From Pectinatus haikarae (lineage in GTDB: Bacteria; Bacillota; Negativicutes; Selenomonadales; Selenomonadaceae): a DNA stretch of 64,000 bases. The DNA lies in the NCBI RefSeq assembly GCF_015732185.1, contig NZ_WIQM01000007.1, positions 62,001 to 126,000 on the forward strand, written 5' to 3'. Positions 16,970 through 26,921 of the stretch are shown one piece after another. Position 1 is the stretch's first letter, and each line of letters starts with the position of its first letter. Below the pieces are notes generated by a model, which was not told where the DNA came from, did not search any database, and saw only the letters and a list, made by a program, of their open reading frames with translations. Made by a program: the position numbers and the translations under genes.

Positions 16970-17623
16970 TTAAAAGTTCAACCCTTGAAGCCATTTTTTG
17001 ATATTATCGCTTTCTTTTGGTGCTGTATCATCCCAAACAGCAAGTCCTGCCAGGATATCTGCATCTGGCTGCAGCTCTTTAATTTTATTATCAATACCGG
17101 ACAAGCCACTTCCTTTATGAGTGGTAAACGGAATAATCACCTTGCCCGATAAATCATGCTGCGTGAGAAATGTACGTATCGGCGGAGCGAAAGTATACCA
17201 CCAAACCGGCGTGCCTATAAAAATTACATCATAATAATTCGTATCGATATCCTGTTTTAATTCGGGTGTATAGCCTGAATTTACTTCCTGTTTTGCTTGC
17301 GCTACAACAGTATCATAATCTGTGGGATACGGATTTTTGGGTTCGATCTCAAACAAATCTCCTCCCGTATTTTGCTGAATAATTTGGGCAAATTGCTGAG
17401 TATGCTTTGTATGAGAAAAATAAGCTATCAAAATCTTTTTCCCTCTCAAATTGCTTGTTTCACTATTTTCTGCTGATGCCGTTTCTTTTTCAGGCACAGT
17501 ACCATTTACCGGCTCCTGCTGTACAGCTGCGGCTTTTTCGTCCGTTTGACTGCCGCAGCCTGAGACCAATAAAAACAGTCCAAGCATTATCATTAAATAA
17601 ATTTTTTTTTGTTTCAAACGCAT
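16970..17623 (-). CDS. Flavodoxin-domain lipoprotein, second copy
   Basis: 217 residues: lipoprotein signal ending LVSGC (C23), an acidic Glu/Ser/Ala linker to about residue 58, then a flavodoxin domain of the same group as 3321-3959. The FMN phosphate loop reads SHTKHT (70-75) where the other copy has SQTGNT: the usual glycine is lysine, which may alter flavin binding. The later GTPVWWYTFAPP and IPFTTHKGSG loops are conserved. ATG 17623 is chosen over an upstream start because GGAGGAG lies 6 bases before it. It follows the alcohol dehydrogenase gene by 130 bases. Confidence 0.88.
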   Translation of the reverse strand: MRLKQKKIYLMIMLGLFLLVSGCGSQTDEKAAAVQQEPVNGTVPEKETASAENSETSNLRGKKILIAYFSHTKHTQQFAQIIQQNTGGDLFEIEPKNPYPTDYDTVVAQAKQEVNSGYTPELKQDIDTNYYDVIFIGTPVWWYTFAPPIRTFLTQHDLSGKVIIPFTTHKGSGLSGIDNKIKELQPDADILAGLAVWDDTAPKESDNIKKWLQGLNF

Positions 17624-17752
17624 TATCTGCTCCTCCGTTTCAATTTGCCTTATTTTATTCGCATCAAAAATATATTGTAAATAAACCGATACTGTGCATT
17701 TAATCATTCAAGTTTGACTGGTATAATTTTTTTAATACTCTCCTGCTTTTCC

Positions 17753-18925
17753 TTATAGACACATTTTAAAAATAGCTTCAACATCTGCTGGTGTCAGCTT
17801 TTTATATCCTGACAGTATTCCATTGGAACAAGCTTTCTTTGCCATAATAGAAAAATTCTTATCATCAATGCCAAGATCAGATAATTTGCTTTTAAGACCC
17901 AATGTATCAAATAGAAAGTCTTTAAATTTCGCTATAGCTGCCTTTGCCCCAGCCATATCAGAGAGTGCAGCGTCAACACCAAAAACATTTACACCAAAAT
18001 TTTTGAATTGCGGTGCTGTTGTCTCATCCAAAATATATTCCATCCAGCGCGGTGCAAGAATTGCCAGACCGTGTCCATGCGTTATATCATAAAATGCCGA
18101 AACTTCATGTTCGATCATATGACATGTTGGAGCCATAACCGTTCCTGTACCAAGAAAGCCATTAAGTGCCCATGAAGCCGCCCACATTAAATTAGCACGT
18201 GCTTCATAATCATCTGGTTTACTGATAGCAATAGGTGCATATTTTATCACAGTCTTAATGATTTCTTCCATAATACGATCAATCATATCCATTTTGCCTT
18301 CCGGATCGGCAAAATAGAAACAATCAAATATGTGCAAAAGTATATCTGCACTTCCGCAGGCAGTTTGATAAGCACTGACTGAAAAAGTATTGGCCGGATC
18401 AAGAAAAGAAACCTTCGGCTGAAGCAGCGGATGCACCAATCCCAGCTTTTCATTTGTTTCCATATTGCTGATAACACCGCCGCAGTCCATTTCCGAACCG
18501 GTCGCTGCGATCGTTAATACTGTAAATAGCGGAAGAGCTTGAGTTACTGGTACTTTTCCGCTGACAATATCCCAGCTGTCACCGTCATAATATCTCGCCG
18601 CAGCAATTGCCTTAGAGCAGTCAATAGTTGAACCTCCGCCCACGGCAAGAATAATATCAATTTGTTCTTTTTTACAAATCGCTGCCCCTTTATTTACAGT
18701 CGTATGCCTTGGATTCGGTTCAACGCCGGCCAACTCAAATACTGTCAATTTATTTTTCTTGAGCTCTTTCATGACACTATCATAAAGACCGATACGCTTA
18801 ATTGACCCTCCTCCGTATACCAGCAGTATACGTGAACCATGTAATTTTATCTCCTCCCCTAAATGATTTAACTGATTCTGCCCAAAATAAATTTTAGTCG
18901 TGTTTTGAAAAACAAAATTTTTCAT
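17753..18925 (-). CDS. Iron-containing alcohol dehydrogenase (BdhA/YqhD-like)
   Basis: 390 residues of the butanol-dehydrogenase/YqhD branch of group III alcohol dehydrogenases. The start KNFVFQNTTKIYFGQNQ, the GGGS cofactor loop in AVGGGSTIDCSKAIAAA, and the metal-site blocks SADILLHIFD and CHMIEHEVSAFYDITHGHG are typical. YqhD-type enzymes reduce a wide range of aldehydes with NADPH. It is only distantly related to the other alcohol dehydrogenase of this window (3978-5180). It is the first gene after a MerR-type promoter and is followed by the flavodoxin lipoprotein, so an electrophile-stress role is inferred. Confidence 0.92.
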   Translation of the reverse strand: MKNFVFQNTTKIYFGQNQLNHLGEEIKLHGSRILLVYGGGSIKRIGLYDSVMKELKKNKLTVFELAGVEPNPRHTTVNKGAAICKKEQIDIILAVGGGSTIDCSKAIAAARYYDGDSWDIVSGKVPVTQALPLFTVLTIAATGSEMDCGGVISNMETNEKLGLVHPLLQPKVSFLDPANTFSVSAYQTACGSADILLHIFDCFYFADPEGKMDMIDRIMEEIIKTVIKYAPIAISKPDDYEARANLMWAASWALNGFLGTGTVMAPTCHMIEHEVSAFYDITHGHGLAILAPRWMEYILDETTAPQFKNFGVNVFGVDAALSDMAGAKAAIAKFKDFLFDTLGLKSKLSDLGIDDKNFSIMAKKACSNGILSGYKKLTPADVEAIFKMCL

Positions 18926-19056
18926 TTTAAATTATCCTTTCTTCTTATACGATGACTTCATTGCAGCATTTTCTCATGTAGACAGCGGTTTGAAATTCCT
19001 ATAAAGTACGCCTCCTGTTTTTATATAATTATTCAGTTTTATTCTGGATTAATTTT

Positions 19057-19089
19057 ATCGTATCACTTGAAGCTAACTCCATCGCAAGT
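19057..19089 (-). promoter_or_regulatory. MerR-type promoter/operator upstream of the YqhD-like gene
   Basis: Minus strand TTGCGA (19087-19082) and TACGAT (19062-19057) are separated by 19 bases, the over-long spacer of MerR-controlled promoters. The spacer is spanned by the dyad ACTTG(15)CAAGT (19065-19089) and contains GGAGTTAGCTTCAAG, close to the AdhR/MerR-type GAGTTAACTC core. The start codon lies about 130 bases downstream. No merR gene is in the window. Confidence 0.45.
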
Positions 19090-19122
19090 GTTTTTAAAAA
19101 ATAAAGGAAAAAATTCGAAAAA

Positions 19123-19950
19123 TTATTTGCTTATGATATCAGTTGATGCTGCCAACTCTTCCTGTGCTTTATATTCATCAATTCGCTTTTCCAAACATTC
19201 AATAGTAGCTTTCAATGCCTGTGAACCAAATACAATACGAAGCGGCGCAGGGTTTTGTCCTGTACTTTCAATAATACGCGCAGCCATTTTTACAGGATCA
19301 CCGGGTGCCAGATTCTTGGAAGCATCCAGCATATCTAAAAATGCATGAGAAGACTTATATTCCGGCATGAGATTTGCTATTTTTGCACTGCCGTAGCGGA
19401 ACTCTGTACGTGCCCCACCCGGTTCAACAATAGTCATGCCTATGCCAAACTGGGCCATTTCCTGAGCTACCGATTCACAAAAACCTTCTATCCCGAATTT
19501 TGTCGCGTGATACATAGAATTCGCCGGATAAGCAACTTGCCCGCCGTATGATGATATCTGAATAATCCGTCCTCTCTGCTGCAGCCGCATATAGGGGAGT
19601 GCCGAACGGATTATCTGAATCGATCCGACAAGATTTGTCGCCAGAATATGATCAACTTGAGCATCTGAAAGCTCTTCGGCACAGCCAAAAAGTCCATAAC
19701 CTGCATTGCTGATAACCACATCAATTTCTCCGTATTTTTCAAAGGCTTCAGAAACCGTACGATGTACTGCCGGAACATCGGTCACATCAAGCAGCTGACA
19801 ATCAAAGGTATCCGGATATCTTACAATCAGGTCCTTCATTTTCTTCCGGCTGCGAACGGTGCCGATAACCCGGTCTCCCTGTGCCAATATCTGTCTTGTC
19901 ATCTCATTGCCAAACCCGCTGGATACACCAGTGATAAACCAAGTACGCAT
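19123..19950 (-). CDS. Short-chain dehydrogenase/reductase, second copy
   Basis: 275 residues with TGVSSGFG at 7-14, SNAG at 81-84, a catalytic serine in QISS (133/134) and Y147/K151 (YHATK). Motif spacing is identical to the SDR at 59-889, and the C-terminal region (PEYKSSHAFLDMLDASKNLAPGDPVKMA) resembles the group of SDRs often found in stress operons. The substrate is unknown. It stands about 200 bases upstream of the YqhD-like gene on the same strand, with the MerR-type promoter just after its stop. Confidence 0.9.
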   Translation of the reverse strand: MRTWFITGVSSGFGNEMTRQILAQGDRVIGTVRSRKKMKDLIVRYPDTFDCQLLDVTDVPAVHRTVSEAFEKYGEIDVVISNAGYGLFGCAEELSDAQVDHILATNLVGSIQIIRSALPYMRLQQRGRIIQISSYGGQVAYPANSMYHATKFGIEGFCESVAQEMAQFGIGMTIVEPGGARTEFRYGSAKIANLMPEYKSSHAFLDMLDASKNLAPGDPVKMAARIIESTGQNPAPLRIVFGSQALKATIECLEKRIDEYKAQEELAASTDIISK

Positions 19951-20005
19951 TTTATATTTCCTCCAAATTTTTATTCATTCTGTATATCAACCTTTTTCCT
20001 ATTTT

Positions 20006-20034
20006 TATTTTATGTGCCCTGATACTCTGAATCA
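20006..20034 (-). promoter_or_regulatory. Promoter of the second SDR gene
   Basis: Minus strand TTGATT (20034-20029), 17-base spacer, TAAAAT (20011-20006), about 55 bases before the ATG at 19950. TGGAGG precedes the start codon. Confidence 0.5.
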
Positions 20035-20180
20035 ATTCCGATTTTCCATACTTTCCATAAGAAAAACTTATTTATTTTGTTGTATAAAATTTGTTGACAA
20101 TATTACTGAAAATGAATAATCTATTATCACTTGTCCGTTAAGTAAAAAACTATTAAATGACTGGGCCTCATATTAACGGA

Positions 20181-20226
20181 AATAGGCAAAACGCCTCCAT
20201 TATTTCTGGAAGCGTTTTGCCTATTT
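20181..20226. terminator. Long stem between pckA and the SDR gene, probable terminator
   Basis: AATAGGCAAAACGCCTCCA (20181-20199) pairs almost perfectly with TGGAAGCGTTTTGCCTATT (20208-20226), a 19-base stem. It lies about 50 bases past the pckA stop. The T-run is better on the plus strand (five T) than on the minus strand (three), so its direction is not fixed by sequence; no plus-strand gene precedes it. Confidence 0.6.
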
Positions 20227-20273
20227 TTATCTATCATAAGTGACTTTCCAATTTATTTTCTATCAGCAAATGT

Positions 20274-21848
20274 TCATTGCATGCTCGGACCTGTGCTCAA
20301 TATATCATCAGCCATTTCTCCTCTAAATCTTTTTACATTTTTGGTAAACAACCCTACCAGTTTTGCAGCCTGACGTTTGTATGCACCCTTGTCAGTCCAA
20401 GTATTTGCCGGTTTTAAAATATCTGAAGGCACATCAGGACAATAATCCGGGACCTCGACTTTAAAAATTGAATCATTTGTCCAGCCTATATTATCGAGCT
20501 GTCCTTCCAGTGCCGCTGTAATCATGGCACGCGTATATTTCAACTTCATTCTGGAACCGATGCCGTAGGGCCCGCCCGTCCATCCTGTGTTCACTAAATA
20601 TACCTTGGTATTATGTTCCTGTATTTTTTGTTCAAGAAGCCGGGCATATTTTAGAGGAGAAAGCGGCAGAAACGGTTCGCCAAAGCCTATGGAAAAAGTG
20701 GCCTGCGGGCCTATAATGCCGCGCTCCGTACCGGCTACTTTACTGGTGTACCCCGAAAGGAAATGATACATAGCCTGTTTGGGGTTGAGTCTGGAAATCG
20801 GCGGCAATACGCCAAAGGCATCGGCAGTGAGAAAGATAATGGCTGTAGGATGTCCTGCCATACTTGGGTGAATGGCATTAGGAATATATTCCAGCGGATA
20901 TGCTACACGTGTGTTTTCTGTATATCTCGCATCATCATAATCTTCTTTTCGTGTTTTGGGATCAAGCACTACATTTTCAAGAACTGCACCATACTTTATG
21001 GCGCGATATATTTCAGGCTCAGTTTCTTCTGTAAGATGGATGCATTTTGCATAACAGCCGCCTTCAATATTAAAAATGCCATGTTCGCTCCACCCATGTT
21101 CGTCATCACCTATAAGCCTTCTATTGGGATCGGCCGATAAAGTAGTTTTCCCCGTTCCGCTCAACCCAAAGAAAATAGCGGTTTTACCATCTTTGCCCAC
21201 ATTGGCAGAACAATGCATGGACAATATTCCCTTTTGCGGCAGAATATAATTCATTACCGAGAAAATTGATTTTTTCATTTCTCCACAGTATTTCGTTCCG
21301 CCGATTATCACTATTTTATAGTCAAAATTTATTATTATAAAAGCTTCTGAATGAACGGAATCTTCAAGCGGGTTAGCTTTCACACTTGGGAAACAGACAA
21401 GTGTGAAATCCTCCGGTGCAGCAGGCGGTTTTTCCGGTTTTATAAACAATTCTTTAAGAAAAAGATGTTGTGCTGCATATTCTGTTATACATTTTATCTG
21501 CAGCCTATGCTCCGGATCGGCCCCTACATAGTTATCACTGACATACAGTTTATGATCTCTGGCAAAATTTTTCATTTTGGCGTACAAACGCTTAAAAGTC
21601 TCTTCTGTGCAAGGTGCATTATTCGACCAGCTTACAATATTATGAACAGATGTAGTATCCACAATGAATCTATCTTTTGGCGATCTGCCTGTATACTGTC
21701 CCGTATATATGCAAATTGCGCCTCTTCTCGACAATACAGCTTCTCTGTTTATTATAGCCTCTTCAAAAAGTTCTGAAACACTGAGATCCCGTGATATCAT
21801 ACGTGCATTGGACAAAATATCAGCTGCCGAAAATTTTTTGTTTTCCAT
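20274..21848 (-). CDS. pckA: Phosphoenolpyruvate carboxykinase (ATP)
   Basis: 524 residues, full length for the ATP-dependent enzyme. The signature MHCSANVGKDGKTAIFFGLSGTGKTTLS contains the P-loop, and RRLIGDDEHGW and NPKQAMYHFLSGYTSKVAGTE are the metal- and substrate-binding blocks. It interconverts oxaloacetate + ATP and PEP + CO2. In succinate- or propionate-forming anaerobes it often runs toward oxaloacetate and conserves ATP; the fum-sdh operon in this window fits that. It is a single gene, divergent from alaS. Confidence 0.97.
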   Translation of the reverse strand: MENKKFSAADILSNARMISRDLSVSELFEEAIINREAVLSRRGAICIYTGQYTGRSPKDRFIVDTTSVHNIVSWSNNAPCTEETFKRLYAKMKNFARDHKLYVSDNYVGADPEHRLQIKCITEYAAQHLFLKELFIKPEKPPAAPEDFTLVCFPSVKANPLEDSVHSEAFIIINFDYKIVIIGGTKYCGEMKKSIFSVMNYILPQKGILSMHCSANVGKDGKTAIFFGLSGTGKTTLSADPNRRLIGDDEHGWSEHGIFNIEGGCYAKCIHLTEETEPEIYRAIKYGAVLENVVLDPKTRKEDYDDARYTENTRVAYPLEYIPNAIHPSMAGHPTAIIFLTADAFGVLPPISRLNPKQAMYHFLSGYTSKVAGTERGIIGPQATFSIGFGEPFLPLSPLKYARLLEQKIQEHNTKVYLVNTGWTGGPYGIGSRMKLKYTRAMITAALEGQLDNIGWTNDSIFKVEVPDYCPDVPSDILKPANTWTDKGAYKRQAAKLVGLFTKNVKRFRGEMADDILSTGPSMQ

Positions 21849-22035
21849 GGGTGGTCAACTTCTTTCATTAATATGATATAGGCTCATTCGAATTTCTTAA
21901 TATTTTATACTTCTATTTATTATTTTTATTTCCTTCTAATTTTTCAAATAATTTATATAAATTATTGTTTCATTCATTACAGTTATAGTAAGATGCTTTA
22001 CTTTTTTTATAATATCACTGTTATTTTCCCCATAA

Positions 22036-22064
22036 TTGACTTTGCAATAGTATTTTTATATAAT
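22036..22064 (+). promoter_or_regulatory. Promoter of alaS-ireB-yqgF
   Basis: TTGACT (22036-22041), 17-base spacer, perfect TATAAT (22059-22064). The transcript would start near 22071, leaving a leader of about 37 bases; there is no room for a T-box. Confidence 0.75.
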
Positions 22065-22107
22065 GAAATATATTTGTGTGATTATACAATTTTGGAGGTA
22101 GAACAAT

Positions 22108-24732
22108 TTGAAATACATGAGCGGCAATGAGCTGCGGGAAAAATTCTTGCAATATTTTGCACAAAGAGATCATCTTCGTTTACCGAGCTTCTCTTTGATA
22201 CCTGAGAATGATCCTTCCTTGCTGATGATAGGAGCAGGCATGGCTCCTTTTAAACCATTTTTTACAGGTAAGATGAAACCGCCTCATACGCGCATAACTA
22301 CAAGTCAGCGCTGCGTCCGCACTGGTGATATCGAAAACGTAGGACGTACTGCCCGCCACCAAACATACTTTGAAATGCTGGGTAACTTTTCCTTCGGTGA
22401 TTATTTTAAGGAAGAGGTTATACCGTGGGCTTGGAATTTTCTTACTGAAGAACTTGAGCTGCCTGCTGATAAATTATGGGTAAGCATTTATCCGAAAGAT
22501 GAAGAAGCTTATAAAATTTGGACAGAAAAAACATCTGTAAATCCCGAACAAATAGTTCGCATGGAAGATAATTTTTGGGAAATAGGCACCGGTCCCTGCG
22601 GTCCTGACTCAGAAATTTATATAGATCTTGGTGAAGAACGCGGCTGCGGCAGCCCTGATTGTGCTCCGGGCTGTGATTGTGATCGATATCTTGAAATATG
22701 GAATCTCGTATTTACACAGTATGACCGCACTGACAGTGGTGAATATCTACCATTGGTAAAAAAGAATATAGATACAGGAGCGGGCTTAGAACGTCTTGCA
22801 TCGGTCGTACAGGAAAAACCAACCAATTTTGAGACAGATTTATTGTATCCAATTATTGAGTATGCGGCCAATATTTCCGGTGTAAAATATAATCAAGATA
22901 ACAAAACCGATGTCTCTTTAAAAGTTATAGCTGACCATGCGCGCAGTATTACTGTAATGGTAATGGACGGCATTCTTCCTTCCAACGAGGGCAGAGGATA
23001 TGTTTTGCGTCGCATATTGCGCAGGGCTGTACGCCACGGGCGTATGCTTGGTATAGAAAAATCTTTCCTGGCAGATGCTGTCGATGTGGTAGCCGAAATT
23101 TATAAAGGTGTTTATGAGGGTCTCACCGAACGCAGGGATTATATAAAAAAAGTCATCAGTATTGAAGAAAAAAGATTCCACCAAACACTCACACAGGGTA
23201 TTTCTCTGTTAGATGAGGAAATCCAAAAACTTTCTGTTGCAGGAACTACGGTCCTTGATGGCGAAACAGGATTTAAGCTTTATGATACATATGGTTTTCC
23301 CTGTGAATTGACCGATGAAATACTTCATGAAAATAACCTTTCACTTGACAAAGATGGCTTTGATAGGGCTATGGAAGCACAAAGAGAACGTGCCAGACAA
23401 GCTCGTCAAGAAAATAAGCGTATAGACATACCAGATCTGCGTGACCTGGATGTAGAAAAACTTACCTGTGATCCTGCTGCTCGGACTGCCAAGATAGTCT
23501 GCATCTGGAAAAATGCCCAGGTAACCGATACTCTGCAGGATGGCGACGAGGCGGGAATAATTTTTGACACAACTCCCTTCTATGCTGAAGGCGGCGGGCA
23601 GATTGGTGACTGCGGCGAACTTGTCGGTGAAATGGGTAAGGCTCATGTAGTCAATACGAAAAAATTACCTAATGGAACAGTTTATCATATAGCTTATGTC
23701 ACAGAGGGATTGATTCGTACTGGCGACACATTAACTTTAAACATTGACATAACTAGGAAATTAGCCTCAGCTCGCAACCATACAGCGACGCATTTATTGC
23801 AGGCGGCATTGAAGAAAGTTGTCGGCGAACAGGTAAATCAGGCTGGTTCATCAGTGACTGCCGAACATTTGCGATTCGATTTTTCCAACTTTGAACCTGT
23901 TTCGACAAAACAGCTTACAGAAGTTGAAAAAATTGTCAATGATGAGATCCTAAAAGCATTACCTGTCGAAATAACTCATATGGCACAAAAGGAAGCAAAA
24001 GAAAAAGGCGCTATGGCTTTATTCGGTGAAAAATATGGTGATATTGTGCGTGTAGTCACTGTTCCAGATTTCAGTATGGAACTTTGCGGCGGTAATCATG
24101 TTGAAAATATTGGTCAGATAGGACTTTTCAAAATTATTGCCGAAAGCGGTATAGCAGCAGGAATAAGACGTATTGAGGCTCTGACTGGTTCAGCTGCCTA
24201 TTCCTATGTAAATGGGCAATTAAACATTCTTGATGAAGCGGCTGCGTCATTGAAGGCAGAGCGGACAAATTTAGTAGAAAAACTGGATACATTGATAAGC
24301 GAAAATAAAGAAATCAAGCATCAGCTCCATGTTGTAAAAGAAATGCAGGCCAAATTGGATTCGCAAAAACTTTTGATGGCTGTAAAACCGCATGGCAGTG
24401 TAAATGTTCTTACAGGAAAAGCTAACACGGACAATATGGATGAACTGCGCAATCTTGCGGACACTACTTGCGACAAAGTTGAAAATGGAGTGGTAATTCT
24501 CGCTTCAGTAATAGCTGATGATAAGGTCAATCTTGTCGTAAAAGCATCCAAGGAAGCTGTTGAGAGGGGTATTCATGCCGGAAGGATCATCAAAGAAAGC
24601 GCTCAGGTGCTTGGCGGCAATGGTGGCGGCCGTCCAAATATGGCACAGGCAGGAGGCAAATATGCCAACAAACTGCCTATGGCTTTTGAAAAAGCTCTGT
24701 CTGTCTTAGATGCACAGATTGGTAATCAGTGA
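22108..24732 (+). CDS. alaS: Alanine--tRNA ligase
   Basis: 874 residues with the class II catalytic core ([33 protein letters not shown]), the tRNA-recognition domain, the editing domain zinc motif ([12 protein letters not shown] and later [13 protein letters not shown]) and the C-terminal DHHA1 domain ([16 protein letters not shown]). It charges tRNA-Ala and clears Ser/Gly mischarging. The start is TTG at 22108: GGAGG lies 9 bases before it, while the next ATG is 18 bases from that site. It leads the Firmicute trio alaS-ireB-yqgF. Confidence 0.98.
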   Translation: MKYMSGNELREKFLQYFAQRDHLRLPSFSLIPENDPSLLMIGAGMAPFKPFFTGKMKPPHTRITTSQRCVRTGDIENVGRTARHQTYFEMLGNFSFGDYFKEEVIPWAWNFLTEELELPADKLWVSIYPKDEEAYKIWTEKTSVNPEQIVRMEDNFWEIGTGPCGPDSEIYIDLGEERGCGSPDCAPGCDCDRYLEIWNLVFTQYDRTDSGEYLPLVKKNIDTGAGLERLASVVQEKPTNFETDLLYPIIEYAANISGVKYNQDNKTDVSLKVIADHARSITVMVMDGILPSNEGRGYVLRRILRRAVRHGRMLGIEKSFLADAVDVVAEIYKGVYEGLTERRDYIKKVISIEEKRFHQTLTQGISLLDEEIQKLSVAGTTVLDGETGFKLYDTYGFPCELTDEILHENNLSLDKDGFDRAMEAQRERARQARQENKRIDIPDLRDLDVEKLTCDPAARTAKIVCIWKNAQVTDTLQDGDEAGIIFDTTPFYAEGGGQIGDCGELVGEMGKAHVVNTKKLPNGTVYHIAYVTEGLIRTGDTLTLNIDITRKLASARNHTATHLLQAALKKVVGEQVNQAGSSVTAEHLRFDFSNFEPVSTKQLTEVEKIVNDEILKALPVEITHMAQKEAKEKGAMALFGEKYGDIVRVVTVPDFSMELCGGNHVENIGQIGLFKIIAESGIAAGIRRIEALTGSAAYSYVNGQLNILDEAAASLKAERTNLVEKLDTLISENKEIKHQLHVVKEMQAKLDSQKLLMAVKPHGSVNVLTGKANTDNMDELRNLADTTCDKVENGVVILASVIADDKVNLVVKASKEAVERGIHAGRIIKESAQVLGGNGGGRPNMAQAGGKYANKLPMAFEKALSVLDAQIGNQ

Positions 24733-24766
24733 CTACGGCTTTTTCCCGGAAAGGAACGTGATTTTT

Positions 24767-25024
24767 ATGTCCAATATGGAAGAAACGATGATGTTTAAGT
24801 TTGGTATTGACAAAAACAAAGCCGAAACAGTAATAAGAGATGTCTGCTCTGCTATGCAGGAAAAAGGATATAATCCCATAAATCAGCTGGTCGGTTATCT
24901 GTTGTCGGGTGATCCTGCATACATAACCAGCTATAAAGATGCCAGAAGCAAAATTCGTGGCATGGAGCGTGATGAACTTCTGGCTGAACTGGTGAAATTT
25001 TATTTGAATAAAAAAGAAACGTGA
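24767..25024 (+). CDS. ireB: IreB-family regulatory phosphoprotein (DUF965)
   Basis: 85 residues. IreB of Enterococcus is phosphorylated on threonines by the Ser/Thr kinase IreK and lowers cephalosporin resistance; the family is otherwise poorly known. [10 protein letters not shown] near the start and [31 protein letters not shown] are diagnostic. The ATG at 24767 is chosen since AAAGGA lies upstream and homologues begin near this point; an ATG 19 codons earlier would overlap alaS. It overlaps the longest frame of yqgF and lies between alaS and yqgF as in other Firmicutes. Confidence 0.93.
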   Translation: MSNMEETMMFKFGIDKNKAETVIRDVCSAMQEKGYNPINQLVGYLLSGDPAYITSYKDARSKIRGMERDELLAELVKFYLNKKET

Positions 25025-25038
25025 CGCGGGAGGATGCT

Positions 25039-25461
25039 ATGCGTATCATAGGCCTTGATGTTGGAGACAAGACAATAGGTATAGCAGTCAGTGATGCTTT
25101 AATGCTGACTGCGCAGGGAATTGAAACAATAAGGCGTGAATCATGGCAAAGTGACTTACAGCGTTTACAGGAGCTTATAGTTGAATATGATGTTGATAAA
25201 ATAGTTATAGGTCTGCCGCGCAACATGAATGGCACTGAAGGCGAACGATGTGATATCGTAAGAGAGTTTGCTGATCATTTAAAAGAATCTATTGTCGACA
25301 AGGACATTATTTTTTGGGATGAACGACTTTCCACTGTTGCAGCTGAACGTTATCTGATTGCTGCGGACGTGAGCCGCGCAAAGCGCCGCAAAATAATTGA
25401 TAAAATGGCTGCTGTATTTATATTACAGGGTTATTTGGACAGTAATCCGCAAAAGTTATAA
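25039..25461 (+). CDS. yqgF: YqgF/RuvX-type Holliday junction resolvase-like nuclease
   Basis: 140 residues with an RNase H-like fold: MRIIGLDVGDKTIGIAVSD (first acidic residue), IVIGLPRNMNG, FWDERLSTVAAER and a final Asp in KIIDKMAAVFILQGYLD. The family is called a putative Holliday junction resolvase and is also needed for 16S rRNA 5' maturation in E. coli. The ATG at 25039 has GGGAGG 5 bases before it; an upstream GTG overlapping ireB is less likely. Last gene of the alaS unit. Confidence 0.95.
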   Translation: MRIIGLDVGDKTIGIAVSDALMLTAQGIETIRRESWQSDLQRLQELIVEYDVDKIVIGLPRNMNGTEGERCDIVREFADHLKESIVDKDIIFWDERLSTVAAERYLIAADVSRAKRRKIIDKMAAVFILQGYLDSNPQKL

Positions 25462-25464
25462 AAG

Positions 25465-25503
25465 AAAAGGCTGAACCGAAAAATTGGTTTAGCCTTTTCT
25501 TTA
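25465..25503. terminator. Bidirectional terminator between yqgF and the MFS gene
   Basis: AAAAGGCTGAACC (25465-25477) and GGTTTAGCCTTTT (25486-25498) form a 13-bp stem with A-run before and T-rich run after, so it can serve yqgF (plus) and the converging MFS gene (minus). Confidence 0.85.
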
Positions 25504-25509
25504 TAATTA

Positions 25510-26742
25510 CTATTTTTCTGTAAAATATTTTTTTTCGCACAGGACAATAAGAATCATAGCGATACTAAAAAGCACAATATAAATCAAAGCCAGATAAAAG
25601 CTGGATGCCATTTCTAGTTCTCCTGCAAATATTGTTATCACTGCAACAATAATACCGGATAAAGAACCAAACACCGAACTGGCTGTGCCGGCGATGCTTT
25701 TAAAAATGGACATTGTTCTCACCAGCGAACACGGTACAATAAAGCCGCAGCAGCAAAAAATTGCACTGATACAGGGCAATAGCATAAATAAGGAATTTTT
25801 CACTATAAACGCCATTAAAAGCATTATAATAGAAATTCCTATTGCGGTCCATGTTGACCAATACATTATCTTTTGAACTGTAAAATATTTACCGGCAAAA
25901 CGATTAAACATGCAGCCCATGAAATAAGCTGCTCCGAGCAGCAACGCGATATATCCGTAAATAATCACACCATATCCCATGATATTTTGTATAAGAAAAG
26001 GCCCTACAATATTAAAAATGACGATTATACTGTACCCTATTCCACCGACTATAGTCATAGACAAAAAAAGAGGATTAAAAAGTACATTTTTGATATTTTT
26101 CTCTATAGATACAAAATTCATTTTCGTGTAATTAAGATTGGTTTCAGGTATTTTATAAGTAGTAAAAAGATATATCCCCAACCCATAACAGGTAAAAAAG
26201 AAAAAGTCAGCTTTCCATCCAAGTAAATGTTGCAAATAACTTCCTATGAAGGGGCCAATGATAGGCCCCATTGACCAGCTGATGCCAAACCAGCCTGTAG
26301 CATTCATCAGTTTTTTTCCTGAAAAACTGTCAACGATCATGGCCCGTGCCACTGCAGCAAGGCCTGCAACACTCACGCCCTGGAGAAATCTGAAAAAATC
26401 CAGAACTAAAATATGTGGCGCATAAATACATATGAAACTTGAAACAGTGTATATTATGCTGCTGATTTGCAGAATTTTTTTTCTCCCTACAGAATCCGAA
26501 CATATTCCAAAAACAATCTGTGCAACACCATAACCCAGCATATACAGGCTGATTCCCAGCTGAACCAGATTTTGCTGGGTTCCGAAATATTTTTCGATCA
26601 CAGGCAGAGAAGGTACATATAAATCCACGCCTATTCCCATTAAAAAACCTATGGAAAATATAATAATCATAATTTGATCGTCTTTTTTATACAATGAATT
26701 TTTCACCCTCAGTATATTTTTTTGGAATATTCCGAGGTTCAT
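25510..26742 (-). CDS. Bcr/CflA-like MFS efflux transporter
   Basis: 410 residues with about 12 membrane helices. GVDLYVPSLPVIEKYFGT in the first loop, QLGISLYMLGYGVAQIVFGICSDSVGRKK (the MFS loop 2-3 motif) and FLQGVSVAGLAAVARAMIVD match the drug-H+ antiporter-1 family, Bcr/CflA branch. It probably exports a small drug-like or metabolic compound; the substrate is not predictable. It stands alone, converging on yqgF. Confidence 0.88.
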   Translation of the reverse strand: MNLGIFQKNILRVKNSLYKKDDQIMIIIFSIGFLMGIGVDLYVPSLPVIEKYFGTQQNLVQLGISLYMLGYGVAQIVFGICSDSVGRKKILQISSIIYTVSSFICIYAPHILVLDFFRFLQGVSVAGLAAVARAMIVDSFSGKKLMNATGWFGISWSMGPIIGPFIGSYLQHLLGWKADFFFFTCYGLGIYLFTTYKIPETNLNYTKMNFVSIEKNIKNVLFNPLFLSMTIVGGIGYSIIVIFNIVGPFLIQNIMGYGVIIYGYIALLLGAAYFMGCMFNRFAGKYFTVQKIMYWSTWTAIGISIIMLLMAFIVKNSLFMLLPCISAIFCCCGFIVPCSLVRTMSIFKSIAGTASSVFGSLSGIIVAVITIFAGELEMASSFYLALIYIVLFSIAMILIVLCEKKYFTEK

Positions 26743-26921
26743 TATATACTAAATTCCACAGTGAAGTAAGTACGCACTTTTTAGGAAGACACTCTACAAT
26801 CAGGTAGTATTCACTCTGATTTTCCTTATATCATTTTAAGTAAAAAAATTTTTATGTATGAATATATGTCACAGTTCTTATAAATCTATTATGATCAGCT
26901 GCCTTCTGTTTTTTGCAAAAC

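Noticed and set aside
22071-22107. T-box in front of alaS
   Set aside because: The predicted transcript start leaves only about 37 bases before the start codon, and no T-box core is visible.
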